Assembly: GCA_030248215.1 (NCBI GenBank)
Contig: JASANG010003752.1
Location: forward strand, 124,001 to 188,000
Length of the DNA stretch: 64,000 nucleotides
Reading direction: 5' to 3'
Source: Enoplolaimus lenunculus
Taxonomy: Eukaryota; Nematoda; Enoplea; Enoplida; Thoracostomopsidae
Shown here: positions 44,642-56,200 of the stretch, in pieces
Position numbering within the stretch: position 1 is the stretch's first letter
Layout of the letters: each line of letters starts with the position of its first letter
Notes under the pieces: model-generated
The model's database searches: none
The model's input: only the letters and a program-made list of their open reading frames with translations
What the model was told of the DNA's origin: nothing
Program-made: the position numbers and the translations under genes

Positions 44642-45517
44642 TTGCGGTTGTTGTTGTTGTTGCGGTTGTTGTTGTTGTTGTTGCTGTTGTTGTTGTCGTT
44701 GCTGTTGTTGTTGTTGTTGTTGCTGTTGTTGTTGTTGTTGCGGTTGTTGCGGTTGCTGCCGATGGCCTGATCGACGGTGTTGACGAGCATGGCGATAAAA
44801 AATCGCCGACGAGGCTGAACGATGCAATGCGGCTTGATGTTGATTATATTCGCGTATCAACGGGCAAACCAGTGCCGCTTGTGTCACAAACGGTCCGATG
44901 TAAACAAAAATACTATTCAAAACCACATGATAAACGGTAATATAGAGTTCATTTCGACGAATTTGTGTGGCTTGCAGCCGGCCAGGTTGATCTGACGACG
45001 TTTCAAATTCAAAACATCGAGGTAAACTGTACGCGACAGCACAACTGCCTGCAATTACGAGCAGAGTTCGACTTCGGCCACGAGTATAATGCCGTTTGAG
45101 AAAAAACGGAAATTTCACTGCAAAATAGCGTTCTAAGCATGCAGATAGCAGCGTCCATACGCCTGCAGTTTTAGCAATACATGCAACTGGAAATGCAATT
45201 AAGCAAATATAACTGTGGATCGATGCAAATGCGTGCGGTGCGAACAAAAATAACGATGAATAGATCAACCAGCTTGTGATCAGGACAATACTGTCGTACG
45301 CGCCGATAAGGATTAAATGGATTTTCAGTTTGGTTGTTATTTGACGCGAATTGAACACAATTATTAAGAATATGTTACATGCAATTCCGACTAACGTTAT
45401 TAATGATAGGACGATTGCGTTCACGATATAAGGCCCACGCGATCGCAGGTACCAAAGGTCTTCCAGTCGGACAGTTGCGTTAAGCATCATAATATCCGCA
45501 GTTCTGAGAGCGATCAA
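43817..45517 (-). CDS. intronless rhodopsin-family GPCR, FMRFamide-receptor-like, with polyglutamine loop
   Basis: A peptide-hormone receptor at the plasma membrane is the likely role. One open frame of 566 codons on the minus strand. Seven membrane segments can be placed: TM1 about 30-56 with GIACN, TM2 about 66-90 with the AYD aspartate, TM3 about 108-130 ending CLERYFAV (the DRY position), TM4 about 150-168, TM5 about 195-220, TM6 about 440-465, and TM7 about 475-505 ending CSSNLAVLIAFSGKFRQ. The last resembles the SSxNFxIY-KKFR end of FMRFamide receptors. Intracellular loop 3 is about 200 residues and contains about 60 residues of nearly pure glutamine (residues about 254-315) broken by single prolines. 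N-terminal NAT is a glycosylation site. The start could instead be the methionine pair at residues 10-11, and an upstream non-coding exon is possible. The ligand is unknown. Confidence 0.85.
44575..44758 (-). repeat. polyglutamine-coding CAA/CAG repeat
   Basis: Imperfect trinucleotide repeat in loop 3 of the GPCR. Codons are mostly CAA with interspersed CAG, and the prolines are CCG (one step from CAG). Mixed codons make it more stable than a pure CAG tract. The opposite strand reads as long poly-V, poly-L or poly-C frames, which are shadows. Confidence 0.95.
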
Positions 45518-45860
45518 ATATTAATATTTCAAGTTACCTTTGGAAACTTCCCAATTTCAAGACGTAGGTTCCGTCTTTATCCTTTTGAACTCGTATTCAA
45601 TGTTAAGTTTAATATTTAGAACATGAATTTGAGTTACCAAGGTATACTGTGCCAGATTTCTGGGACCCCAGGCGCTGCGTGTGTTAATACCTAAATTGCT
45701 AATGCGGTTTGCACACAGTTGACAATACGGCTCGCAATATTCGGCTGTGGTATGCAGATTAATATTTAAATCGTTGCTTGGTTTAAGGGTTACTTTTTAA
45801 TAAATAAATACTCTTGCAATATGTAACAGTAAAGTCAAATAGTATATCTTCGCGCATTAA
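45518..45860. other. GPCR upstream region, nothing recognised
   Basis: About 340 bp upstream of the receptor start (minus strand), AT-rich. It presumably holds promoter and leader, but no defined motif is visible. Confidence 0.35.
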
Positions 45861-46258
45861 CCTTTTCACTCATAAGAGTATACTATGAGCAACTAATACA
45901 AAATATATACAAACAATACATACAATGTGGACTGTGTTTAACAATTCTAACATATATGCGCAGTGCAAAACATCGACAAGACTTGCGAGTTCGCACGGAC
46001 TCGAACATCAAGCACTTTCACGGAACTATTGCAGAATAAACTTAAGCTTATAGACTATTTTTGGTTAGGCTTATGCTTACACTGCAAAAAGTGGTGTGTC
46101 AAGTTGACTCTTTGCGAAAGAGGCTTTTCCTGAAAAAAGGGTAAGCAGAAAAGCAATCAGAGAGAGCACCCCCCTCAGTACTACACGAGGCAAGCTGAGA
46201 AATCTAACAAACTACGCCACGCCTCTCAAAGTACCAATAGCCGTCATGTCAGAAAGGG
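45861..46258. mobile_element. TTAA-flanked piggyBac-like MITE with other MITE pieces inside
   Basis: The left CCTTTTCACTCATAAGAG and right TGTCAGAAAGGG ends sit between TTAA (45857-45860) and TTAA (46259-46262). The first third (GTGTTTAACAATTCTAACAT, CTTGCGAGTTCGCACGGACT) is related to 2447-2698. The middle (46031-46075) is a piece of the TTAGGC-hexamer MITE (AGCTTATAGACTATTTTTGG), immediately joined at about 46076 to the CACTGCAAAAAGTGGTGTGT end of the GAGTCAAA-type MITE. Confidence 0.7.
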
Positions 46259-46894
46259 TTAATATATTGGTTAAAGCTTTGGCTTATATTTAAGCTTATG
46301 GGCACGCGAACAACTAATAGATTTTTAATTGCTTGGACGAGGTAAATAACAAAATCGCTACGATAAACTTTGTTTGTTCCTACACCTTGAGCCTTTACTT
46401 GCATCAGCACTGCACAGTATAAGAAGCTATGATGTTCATCAATTCGCCAAAAATATTTCAAGCAAAATATAGTCAGTCGTTTTAGAAGACAGTCTTTCAA
46501 AACAACTCTAATCTCAAAATAGAATTCGTTGTTGTGAAAAGTTTGCATAAATCCTGTAATCTTTTGTTCTGTAATGTAATTCGTTAACCTGTTATCGGCA
46601 AAGAGGTTTTACTTTATTAAGGGTATTAAATTTTAACAAGCAGCCCATGAAAGGGTCAGAGAGACGAGGTACATCTGTTTACGTATGAATCAGTTAGACC
46701 ACCTATCATCTGGCGGTTTCACGATTTGGTTCGAAATACTGGGGGCGGAAATTGTGTTTGTAAACTGAAAAAGGCCATGTGATACCGGGACGGCTAAAAC
46801 GCAATATTCAATTTGAACTTTCAAAAACTGTCATTTGCGTTAAATACATCAAGTATATATGCATTATAAGGTCTCACATATATTTTTATAATCT
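46259..46894. other. intergenic, nothing recognised
   Basis: AT-rich sequence with short open frames but no domain or clear repeat boundary. Confidence 0.4.
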
Positions 46895-47095
46895 TTGAGA
46901 GCCATAAACGACAGGGCCAAAACGATTTCATGCGGGACTGCAATACAGTAAGCTTAAGCTTTAGACTATTTTTTTGTTTAACCTTAGGCTTATGCTTAGG
47001 TATAAGCTCATCCTTACGCTTAGGCTTAGGCATAGGCTTAGGCTTAAGAATATGCTTATACTACTGTTGCGGCCTTGTTCTATACACGGGTCATT
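46895..47095. mobile_element. TTAGGC-hexamer MITE
   Basis: It contains GTAAGCTTAAGCTTTAGACT, two hexamer blocks (46982-47000, 47012-47045) separated by ATAAGCTCATCCTTACGC, and the right end CTTGTTCTATACACGGGTC. A further detached hexamer block (TTAGGAATATGCTCATTC, 47373-47432) lies 280 bp downstream. Confidence 0.75.
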
Positions 47096-48261
47096 TTTGA
47101 AATACAGCAAGATAAAAGAAAATTGTTCAAAATAAAAGATAATTGTTGTCGCGTTTTTAATCGAACAACTGCATAATCGTAAAATATGTATACCTGATCA
47201 TAACTCTGTAACCCATCAGAAATAGTAAAAATTATAGATTGTGCTTTACTCGAAATTGTAACAAAAATCAGGCCACACCTCAATCATTAGAGTTACGGCA
47301 CAAAAATCTTAAATAATCGCAGTCTTTATGCAGATATGAAAACTCCCTTGTGTATATTCATGAGCTCTATAATTTAGGAATATGCTCATTCTTACGCTTA
47401 CGATTAGGCTTAGGCTTAGGCTTAGGAATATGCTTTCAAAATTTATGCTTTTCAAAATCCTCGTTGATCGGTGAGAAAATCTGGCTGATTTAATCCGATT
47501 CAAGGTGCGATCTGGCCCGGGCTAAGGCCCGTGCGCCCTGGCCCAATTGTTGGGCCCACGGTCCTATGCGGGCATCGTACGGACGCGGGCGTCGGCCAAG
47601 AATTTGGTTCCGTTAGCCGAAATAAATTGGTGCAGTTTGTGACCTCTTTTTGTCCCATGAGCCCATGAAATAGACCGCTTGTGTGCTGCACTGTGCAATA
47701 TTTGGTGAAATATGAAAAATAGTGTGACGTTTATATGGTTTGATGAGCGCGGAACAACCATGCCTCGATTACGTTATTCCCTTTATTATTTTCAAACGAT
47801 GTTTCTTATACACCAGTGAAACATTACACTTCATATTTCTAAAACGCAACAGAACCCAAATCATCTGAATCGCTTTATCTCACCACACGAGCTGTTTAGA
47901 ATACAACTGTAACCAAAGTAGTTTCAGCTAATGATTCAATCATATAACATTGACCACAATGATAAACAGTTGGTAACATTTCAGATTTCAGCCAAAAGTT
48001 TTAAAATCGAAATGTAAAATCTCATTAAAAACGAACGGTGTATAAAAGTTAACTAAAGGTTGCAATTCAAAATACGCACAAAAATTTCTTAACGTTTAAC
48101 AAAACACAAGATCCTATAAGATAAATCAGCTGTCGACTACAACCATTTCTCACTAACGATAAAAACCCTGTTCCTGTTATCAGAGCTTTTGGCTCACCGT
48201 ATGCACTGGCTTCAGCCCAAGTTACTTTAAGGGACGCCCAGGTTTCTGGTGGGTTTATAAA
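47096..48261. other. intergenic, with a GC-rich palindromic patch
   Basis: 47365-47432 is a fragment of the hexamer MITE. 47505-47600 is GC-rich and self-complementary (GGCCCGGGCTAAGGCCC, TTGGGCCCACGG). No gene is seen. Confidence 0.4.
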
Positions 48262-48397
48262 TCAGTAGGTTTAGATTCTAGATTACATTTTTTGCTTAGG
48301 CTTAGGAACACATTTTTGCAAAAATTAGGCTTTAGGCTTACGAATACGCTTAATCTACTGTTACGCCCCTAAAAGTTCTACATTGGCCATATTTTCT
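48262..48397. mobile_element. TTAGGC-hexamer MITE, shortened
   Basis: It contains GTAGGTTTAGATTCTAGATT, TTTGCTTAGGCTTAGGAAC, AGGCTTTAGGCTTACG and the right end CTGTTACGCCCCTAAAAGTT. The left arm is missing. Confidence 0.6.
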
Positions 48398-48740
48398 ATA
48401 ACTCACGGCAGTGCTGCTGTTTTTGATATTTACGAAGCAAATATTTGAAGTTTATGAAAAACTGTCGCATGTAAAATCACGCGATTGGCTAAAATTATTT
48501 AAAACGCAGATAAGTCTTTATATATACATCGTGAGCGTAGGTGATATCTTTAACTTAGATCCTCACGTAAGGTTTCCATGGCTAACGATATGATCAGAGC
48601 AAACCTTCGACAGAGGGTAGGCTAATGTTTTACTCAAATTTTTCCAAACTTTTCATTCGTCAGTCAAATTTAAATTTTTGTGAAAGTTTGCATCTCAAGC
48701 ACATCAGGCCTGCTGACACCCAACTCACAAAAAATACCGT

Positions 48741-48925
48741 ATGAGTAAAAACACAGCACAATCTGTGTTGGTAAAATATGCAATACACAGTGTTGAAGAG
48801 TTTTGTTTTTATACGGACGTACAAACGCGAAAAATATCTCAACGGGAAGTGATAGTTGTCTCGGACTTGCGGGTTATTCCAAAGGACCAAATTGATCATA
48901 CCGTATATTTGAGACAGCTTGTAAA
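48741..48925 (+). CDS. possible first coding exon of an unassigned gene
   Basis: An ATG-initiated frame of 61 codons ends exactly at a strong GTAAGT donor (AA|GTAAGTT at 48926). The composition is protein-like, with mixed charged and aliphatic residues (VSDLRVIPKDQIDHTVYL) rather than low complexity. No homologue is recognised, and no following exon could be placed with confidence between 49 and 53 kb. It may equally be a chance frame or a relic. Confidence 0.3.
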
Positions 48926-49740
48926 GTAAGTTCAAATTTGAAAGCGCTGGTTTATTACCTGCTTGCTAAAAACATATACTTAAAATTAAGTAAAAGTGCA
49001 GTTGCCGAATTATGTGTCGGTTTTACATACTCCGGTGTTTGGAAAAGTTGTACTTAATTTAAAGCAAACACAAAATTCATAGCTTTACATTTACTTAATT
49101 ATACTCAAGAAATAACAGCAGTAGATATTTTATTTACATTAATTAAACAAAGATTTACTCAATATTAAGTACCCTTATAATGAAAAAAGTTAGTAAAAGC
49201 ATATATTTTAAGTAGAGTGTTTTTAAAGAGTGTCTGATCCACTAATGTATTGCAGTCTACGCAGCTTGTATAAATCACGCTTACACAGGCTGTATACGAA
49301 AAAATATCAAATGTTGAACATTTAAAACTGACTATTTAGATTCAACGAAACACGATCGCCCAATCTTCTTCACGTTATAAAATTTACACTAAACTTAGCA
49401 AAAATGTGTTAATTAAATAGCAAGCATATATAAAGAGCTTTTCAAAGAAGTTTCGTTTGTAACCGACGTCTTTATGAGATGGCTTTTCAGGTTTTCATGT
49501 TGAGATTCAGGTCAAAGTGATATACTAATTGTAAAAGATAATCTGTTTTCACGTTTAATCGGATTGTCATACCTTAATGCGTAATGATATTGATTAGAAC
49601 TGCGAAGAGGTGTATACTTACCATAAAATTTTGAGATAACTTTTCAGCGTTGCTAATATATAACTGTTCGTTTTTAACGGCTGCTTGTAAACAACACAAG
49701 TATATGGAATAAAACAGCATGGATTGAATAAACCAAAATC
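48926..49740. other. spacer with runs of ACTTAA-type motifs
   Basis: 48950-49230 has ATACTTAAAATTAAGTAAAA and, inverted, TTTTAAGTAGAGTG plus several TACTTAAT motifs. This suggests a decayed MITE related in style to 18536-18892. No gene is seen. Confidence 0.4.
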
Positions 49741-50289
49741 GGCCCATGTAAAGATCAGGGGCGGAACGTTTTTCAGTAGTAAGCTTAAGCTTTTACACTG
49801 CAACAAATGGTGAGTCAAACTGACTCTCTCCGAAATAGGCTGAACGGGACTACACCAATTGAGTCAAATTCGACTCCGCCAGAGTCAAACGTGCGACTCA
49901 ATGAGTCGAATTTGACTCTGGCTGAGTCCAATTGGACTCAAATTGTGTAGTCCCTTCGGAGAGAGTCAAATTTGACTCACCATTTTTTTCAGTGTAGACT
50001 TATTTGTTGCCTAGCTTAATAGGCTTAAGCTGAGGCTTTGGAATATGCTCATTATTACGTTTAGGCTTAGACTTACGCTTTGGCGTAGGCTTAGGCTTAG
50101 GCTTAGGCTTAGGAATAAACTCATTCTTACGCTTAGGCTTATGCGTAGGGTCAGGCTTAGGCTTAACCTTAAGCTTAGGCTTAGGCTTAGGAATAAACTC
50201 ATCCTTACGCTTAGGTTTAGGCTTAGGCTTAGGCTTAGGCTTAGAAATACGCTTATAATACTGTTCCAACCCTGTTCTTTACATTGACC
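49741..50289. mobile_element. TTAGGC-hexamer MITE with the longest hexamer arrays, split by a GAGTCAAA MITE
   Basis: The left end GGCCCATGTAAAGATCAGGG and the right end CCCTGTTCTTTACATTGACC bound it. The hexamer blocks are at 50060-50113, 50128-50192 and 50205-50252, mostly TTAGGC with TTACGC and TTATGC variants. They are separated by AATAAACTCATCCTTACGCT-like spacers that match spacers in other copies. It is interrupted at 49796-49994 by a TA-flanked MITE. Confidence 0.85.
49796..49994. mobile_element. TA-flanked GAGTCAAA MITE nested in the hexamer MITE
   Basis: A 199-bp copy of the 31472-31764 family. It has ends CACTGCAACAAATGGTGAGT and its inverse (TTTTTTTCAGTG), with TA on each side (49794-49795, 49995-49996). 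It has two to three internal GAGTCAAATTCGACTC units against about six in the other copy. Confidence 0.88.
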
Positions 50290-50614
50290 GAAGCTGTCAA
50301 CAAACTGCTTGTGAGCCCGTTTGGCAACAACATAATTAACAGCTGCAGCTAATTTCTGGCGATTTATTTGCCGTTTCTTGAAATCGTTGGTGATTGGTTT
50401 TTAATAAATAACAAGTTAGGACAAAATACTCAGTAGTTTTTAATGGACAATGCCCATATACTTAAAAGCCTCAGGCACCGACACCAATTTCTGTCCAATA
50501 ACAATAAAATTTACTCTAGGGGTACCCGGAGTATAAAGTTTCGGGTTGCCGAAACCCAAGAGTCTAAAAGCTTCCAAAAATTTGATTTTTTCGCAGAATT
50601 TGAATAATGATATA

Positions 50615-51080
50615 TTTGATACAAAGTTTAAAGCCTTTTATGTCTTAAACTAGATTCCAGACGTATATGTCTTGAATCAAAGACAGGTCCTGAAATTTTT
50701 CAAAAATCTGTGTCTGAAATTTTTAACACTTCAAAGTTTTAAATTTAAGAGTGTTTCATATACGATTAAAACAAGTTTATCTGAAATATAGGAAAAATAG
50801 GGAGCAAAGCTCAACCAAATTCTCAAATTTTACAACTTTAGATCCGTCCAAGACGTAAAGTGGACGCTGAGCTCTACCCGAAATATCTTTGAAATTCAAT
50901 TTCTCTGAATATAAACAGAGCAGCTTTACGTACGTAAAAATCGTAAAATAAATTTTTGCTGTTTCTTGAAAGAAAGAAATTTGTTTCTTTGTAAATTGTA
51001 ATTTCTTGTATATAAGACATTTATGTTTTAACCGTTTCAGACACAAAGTTCTGAGCTGTTTAAGGCTATTAATACGTTTT
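50615..51080. repeat. second copy of the long repeat seen at 30384-31175
   Basis: It shares in order the TATGTCTTAAACTAGATTCCAGAC, AGCTCAACCAAA, AAGACGTAA, TGAGCTC, CCGAAATATCTTTGA and TTTAAGGCTATTAATA-type blocks with the copy in the CRD-gene intron. The left terminal part is absent. A TA-flanked MITE follows directly at 51086. Confidence 0.6.
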
Positions 51081-51085
51081 AGGTA

Positions 51086-51456
51086 CTGTAGTGGCTATAG
51101 AATAATAGGCGGAGACTGATAATTATTTGGCCTCTCCAGAGGCACCCCCTGTTATTTGGTTACGTACTGTTATTTATTTTTAACCCACGATATACTGCAC
51201 CTATCCGTTAAACTAAACGTTTATTTCTCTTGTGTTTAATAGCTTGTGCGATAATGCAAAGCTACACTTAAAAATCTAACTGGAGCTATTTATGCACTAC
51301 AATTAGGGATAATTCACATTTATGGGCTCTAATTAGGGTTTAGGGACTCTATCCGCTCCAGACTCTTATTTGGGATACGGGCTCCAATTAACAATTGAGA
51401 CTCAAAATTGGGACCCCCTCTTATTACCCCTCATCCTCATATTTGGGTCACTACAG
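51086..51456. mobile_element. TA-flanked MITE (CTGTAGTGACCCGAATAAG family), copy 2
   Basis: Inverted relative to 42611-43045 and flanked by TA on both sides. It shares CTCCAGAGGCACCCCCTGTT, the TTATTTTTAACCC block and the right end TTTGGGTCACTACAG. Confidence 0.85.
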
Positions 51457-52099
51457 TATTGCCATAAAAATATCCAATTTAAATTTTGTTCAACCAAAAA
51501 CTAAATTCAAATAATTTTTAGAGCACGAAATCGACAACTTGGCAGCCGACGGGGAAGACTGGAAGGCGTTCGGTGAAATAGAGTCAGGAGCCGGAGGCCT
51601 ATTTTCTGCCGGAGCCGGAGTCGGATGCAGACGTCCAGTTGTACACTGATGTTTTTGTGCGTACTTGCTGCGGCAAAACTTAAAATAGAGCGATTTTTGC
51701 ACCTGTGAACACAACTGTCAGTTGCTCGTCAATGGTCAATTCAAACATCACACATATTATTCGGGTGATAAAGATTAGCGATGGAACGTTTTTCTGCGGG
51801 ATTGCAATAGTGTAAAGCTTTAAAACTTCTCCACTCGAGGTTGTTTTCGTTAATGTGTTCAGAACCTTTTATGATTCTGGACAGTCGCAAGGGTGTGGTT
51901 CTCTAAAAAATCCCGTGGTAACAAGCATAGCTAGTTTGGTCACATGTATTTTATGTTAGGTGTGGATTGCTATGCGCTCCTCAGTTTTTGGTGAAGTGAA
52001 TTGGATTCGCTGGATATTAAACTGCGTGTATATCGAGTATTTGAGTATTAGGAGTGAGTCCAAACCATTGGAAAACCATCTTTGCGTTTTGGTGGATTG
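51457..52099. other. spacer with repeat ends, no gene seen
   Basis: 51540-51640 has a CCGGAGCCGGAGTCGG-type block related to fragments near 1210 and 59515. 51769-51830 is a left-end remnant of the hexamer MITE (GATGGAACGTTTTTCTGCGG). No exon is recognised. Confidence 0.4.
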
Positions 52100-52640
52100 T
52101 GCTATTCGGCAAACTAGCTGTCAGTCTATGTAAGAATCGAACCTTCAGACCTTTTTGACTAAGGCGTGGTTCCAACTAGCGGCTTTAGGATTCCGTGGCA
52201 AACGCTCTACCACTGCAGTACGCAGCCCGCCTCTTCTGTCAGTCTAGGTAGGAACCGGAACATCAGACCTTTCTACTAAGCAGCTGGAAATCGAGCCTCC
52301 GGAGCGGGGATCGAACTCTCAGCCTACCGATCCTTAAAAGAACACTATATCGCTGCGCCACGCAGCCCGCCGCCACGCAGCCGGCCTCTCCAACTGCATT
52401 GTTCGTCGACTATATGTGTCGACCGTATGCTGAAAGCAAGCATACAACACAATGTGCGTTGCATTTATTGCATATGCACCAGGACAAGCATGACTCACAT
52501 GCTTACAACTTTTATCGTCGACTGGAATTCTCGACCGTATGGTGCCAGCAAGTATACTGCACTATGTGCATTGCCTATATCGCATATGCACCAAAACAAG
52601 CAGATCTCACAAGTTTACAATGGCTTGTTTTTGTTTGCTG
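52100..52640 (-). repeat. two tRNA-derived SINE-like copies in tandem, inverted
   Basis: Reading on the minus strand, one complete unit covers about 52640-52245: the GGTGCATATGC..TGTTGTATGCTTG leader, the GTCGAC head, GGCGGGCTGCGTGGCGCAG, a B box GAGTTCGATCCCCGCTCC and the AAAGGTCTGATGTTCC tail. It is followed by a second, more decayed unit (52235-52100) with an A box (GTGGTAGAGCG) but a disrupted B-box half. The GGCTGCGTGGCG motif is also partly duplicated at 52366-52388. Confidence 0.65.
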
Positions 52641-53238
52641 TATACATGTGCTGAACTTTTTCAGCATTTTCGTTGTATATAACACGTATATCTCTTAAAA
52701 GTAATACATACCCACATTGGATGCAGTAACAATGACAGACGAGCAAAGTGGAAGTGGCAGCAGGTAAAGTACAGGGAAGGTGTTAGGATAGTCGGGTTCC
52801 CCAACCAGTTCCGGCTCCTCCAGCTAAATATTTCATATCTGTATAACTTTGTGATCCGCAAAAAATTTACTTTGCCAAGATTGGGCTTCCAAGGGTCGGG
52901 GCTCCCCCCAATTCGGCGGTTTGGGGGCGCTTCCGCCGACACTGGTAACGTAGTCTTGTAGTTGCATCAGCCATTCTCGTTTCATCTGTGTTCCACAAGT
53001 TACAGAAGTCATCGATTCTGTTGCTGTGTGTATAGTTTTTAACTGCTGAGGCCAGGCTAATGAAATCGACTGGCAAAGCGTACGTAAATGTAGAAACTGC
53101 ATCTACTCGGTTTTTATAATTCCAATTTGATATCTTAGTTGTGTGTAACAAAACACAACATATCTGTTAAGGAATTGTTAGCTAGTAAGTATATTCCATG
53201 TCATCGCCAGGTTTGTTTTTAGCCGTGTTGAAATTGTA

Positions 53239-56200
53239 ATGTCTGATGAATCTGAAACTGCAAACAATTCTGTTAGTCGCGAGGAAAAAGTTGATACGTC
53301 TCCAAACAACCCCTTTGAAGTCTTGCGAGAAAACAGTGCCGCAACCGGGTCTTCAGGCGAAGGTAAGGTAGACAACATGCCGTTCTTGCAATTACTCAAG
53401 TCGCTTAAGTTTGATTGTGAAACAGTTAGCACTACTGTTTCAAATAGCAGTTTGGCCTAGGCCGAATAGCGATTGTGAGATCCGAATAGCGATTGTGAGA
53501 TGTCGGAAAACAACAGTGATGTAAGACCAACGCTGATTGGCTAACGTATTGTTTCTTCCCAAATAATCAAATCTGATTTTCATAAGTCCAATAGCAGTTT
53601 AGCCCAGACCAAACTGTTATCAGCAGGTGCAACCGGAATTCTGGTTTCGCCACTTTTTCACCTTCCGGTTCCGGTAGATTTTTACCGGAAATAAAAATTT
53701 CGGTATAAATATTTGGTCGGTATAAATTAAGATATTTTTGCAAACCTTGAAAATCGCGAAAATAAACCATCGAAAGTAGATTTCGCTTCCGTGGATTGTG
53801 AAAATCTAAAATACATCAGATAAAGTGAAGACTTATTTCCTACTTTGGCTATTTCACCAATAATATTGCAAAAATAAAATTAAAATTAATTTTTCGGTGG
53901 CATGTATTTTTCATGTTCCGATTCCGTATCAGGTAATTATTTCAAATTCCGGTTCCCGTTTTGGTTCCTGGAAATTGTAATTCCGGTTCACCCTGGCGAT
54001 CACATAAAATAGCAAATTGGCCCAGGTTAATTAGCAATTGACTTGAATAGCAATTTGGCCTACGACTATATCACTACCGTCCGATCTGGAAACCATTATA
54101 TCTGTTGCGTTTGTTATTGAAAAAATTGAAATTAGAGATGAACCGAGGTTGGCCCCGTCCCATTAGCAACTCTAATTGAAATGAACCATTCGTATAAAAA
54201 TACAACCGTTTATGGTTGCTATTTTTTAAGTATTCCTGTATATAATAATGTAATGTAATCCTACCTTATCTTTGAGCATCACGCACATATTGGAATCAGG
54301 CCGCGTCAGCATCGGTAAAAGTTTTGATATCTCGTCACTCTCACTAATGTACATAACAGGTTTCAATCAGGAACTGCATTTCACCGAAGCAGTAACAGGA
54401 ACCGAAACGACTTGTAAATATATTACACCTCCGAATTCCTGCTAATTCATTATAATTCAGAATAAAATATGCTGTTCTTCAACTGTCATTTCAAACATCA
54501 GTAATCTGCAAACGAAACACAATTTGTAAAACGAATCTGAGCTGCAACAAAATCACCCCCGTTTCAGCCCCTCCACTAAAGATTACTCGCCTCGGTTAAT
54601 TTTGCGTTCCTTACTTTTTTAGGAAAAAACATTATCAGTATGAATTAAAGATACCCTCTCCTCTCAATCATTTGTAGGCGTAACTAAACACTGGCTAGTA
54701 CAACTGACACTATTGAAAATTCTGCAACCCCCAACTCAGAAATCCTCCCGGTTGCGAACCGGGGATCCCCGGTTGATGCCCCAACTCCTCCGCGACACAG
54801 TGATGGCACAGAATACATCTTAGGTCCAAGCAAAGCACCAAATACATAGTTTAATAAAAGCATTTGATTTACTTGTTTAATTTATACATTTTGAAGGACC
54901 TGGTTGGTTTTAGCTTCCGTAACTCCCTCGGCTGAACTAATGGATTTCGGAAACTTTGAAAGGTATGTTGACATATAGCAAAACTTTTTATGTACGTATT
55001 CTTATGTTGATATATAGCAAAAATTTTGTGTATGTATTCTTGGATTAGATGATAATTTTTTATGGTTGATTCTAAGAAACGGTGGTCAAGTAATATACAC
55101 AAGACGAGAAATCATAGAAGTTTGTGATCAAGGTGTGAATATGTATTTTATGTATATATCTTGTTTAGTAAAACATTTTTCACTTTTATCTCTGAAAACT
55201 AATTCATTATCTCAGCTTTGCAAGGGCAAATTATTGTGCTTTCTGATTTCAGCAAAGACGCTACTCAGCTCATGGATTCAGACTCAGGGATTGAAACAGT
55301 CGAAATGGAAGATGGCGATGGTCACAGTTCTGCTGCGATGGAATCAATGGGAACAAGGGTACGTTAGGATTGTCCGTTTTCAGTTTATATTGGGTTTTGC
55401 TGTTAAGTGAGTGCAGTGCCTCTTGTTAATTACTGGGAAATCGTGCTATGTTTTCGTGTATCTGTAATGTATTTAGTCGCGCAACATTCACATGGGTTGG
55501 GTTTGCGAAATCTTATGTACGCATTTATTTTATTTATGCTTCAGTACTTGATTAAGTAAATGCTTAATTCTTGGCACCAATATATATTATATAAATGCTA
55601 AATTTGACCTATTGTCTGAAGTAGAGAGCCATCGTTTATTTTTCATATTAAGAAGGTAACCACGAGCCTAAAATCTCAATAAGACAATGTTAATATGCCT
55701 GAACTGATAGTCTGTAGCAGTGTAGTGCCGAATCCACAATTTGACCGAATCGAATTTTTTTGAAATTTCCATTGATTTTTTGGATCAGACTAGCAACTTA
55801 ATAAATAACATTGCTTTTATACCTACAAGGCTGATAACATTTATTATCGCAGCAGATCTATTTTCCGTTAGAACTGAGATTTGTGACCAGAAACAAAAAA
55901 TATTGATTCGCAACAGAATCCGAATCGTCAATTTTTCCCGAACCCCAATCGGAACTTTTGTTGCCCCCTGGTTTGTGGTACATCAAATTTCGTCTGTGAC
56001 TTAAGTTTTTGTTTACTTTAAGTAAGCTTCTATAAACGATGAACAGGTGTTTTAGGAAGATTTCATAAACCCAGCCAACAACGCCTATGTTGATATATAA
56101 AGATATATGTTAGATTGTAATTTTCTATTTGAATGTCAACTGACCAAGAGTGTCTGGCATCCTGTTTTTTACGTTTGTATCACATGCTAGAAATTTCAAA

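Noticed and set aside
44364-44940. Long poly-C, poly-V and poly-L plus-strand frames
   Set aside because: They are antisense shadows of the GPCR polyglutamine codons.
50060-50252. True telomere or interstitial telomere tract
   Set aside because: The hexamers are variant-rich, lie in a bounded element with inverted ends, and repeat with the same spacers in many copies.
50000-50287. KPKPKPK- and LSLSLSL-type frames
   Set aside because: They are the TTAGGC hexamer arrays read in different frames. Similar frames occur at 21845-22105 and 46821-47033.
52833-53151. Minus-strand frames just before UBE4B
   Set aside because: They overlap GC-rich repeat-like sequence (GGGGCTCCCCCCAATT), have no splice context and show no recognisable domain.
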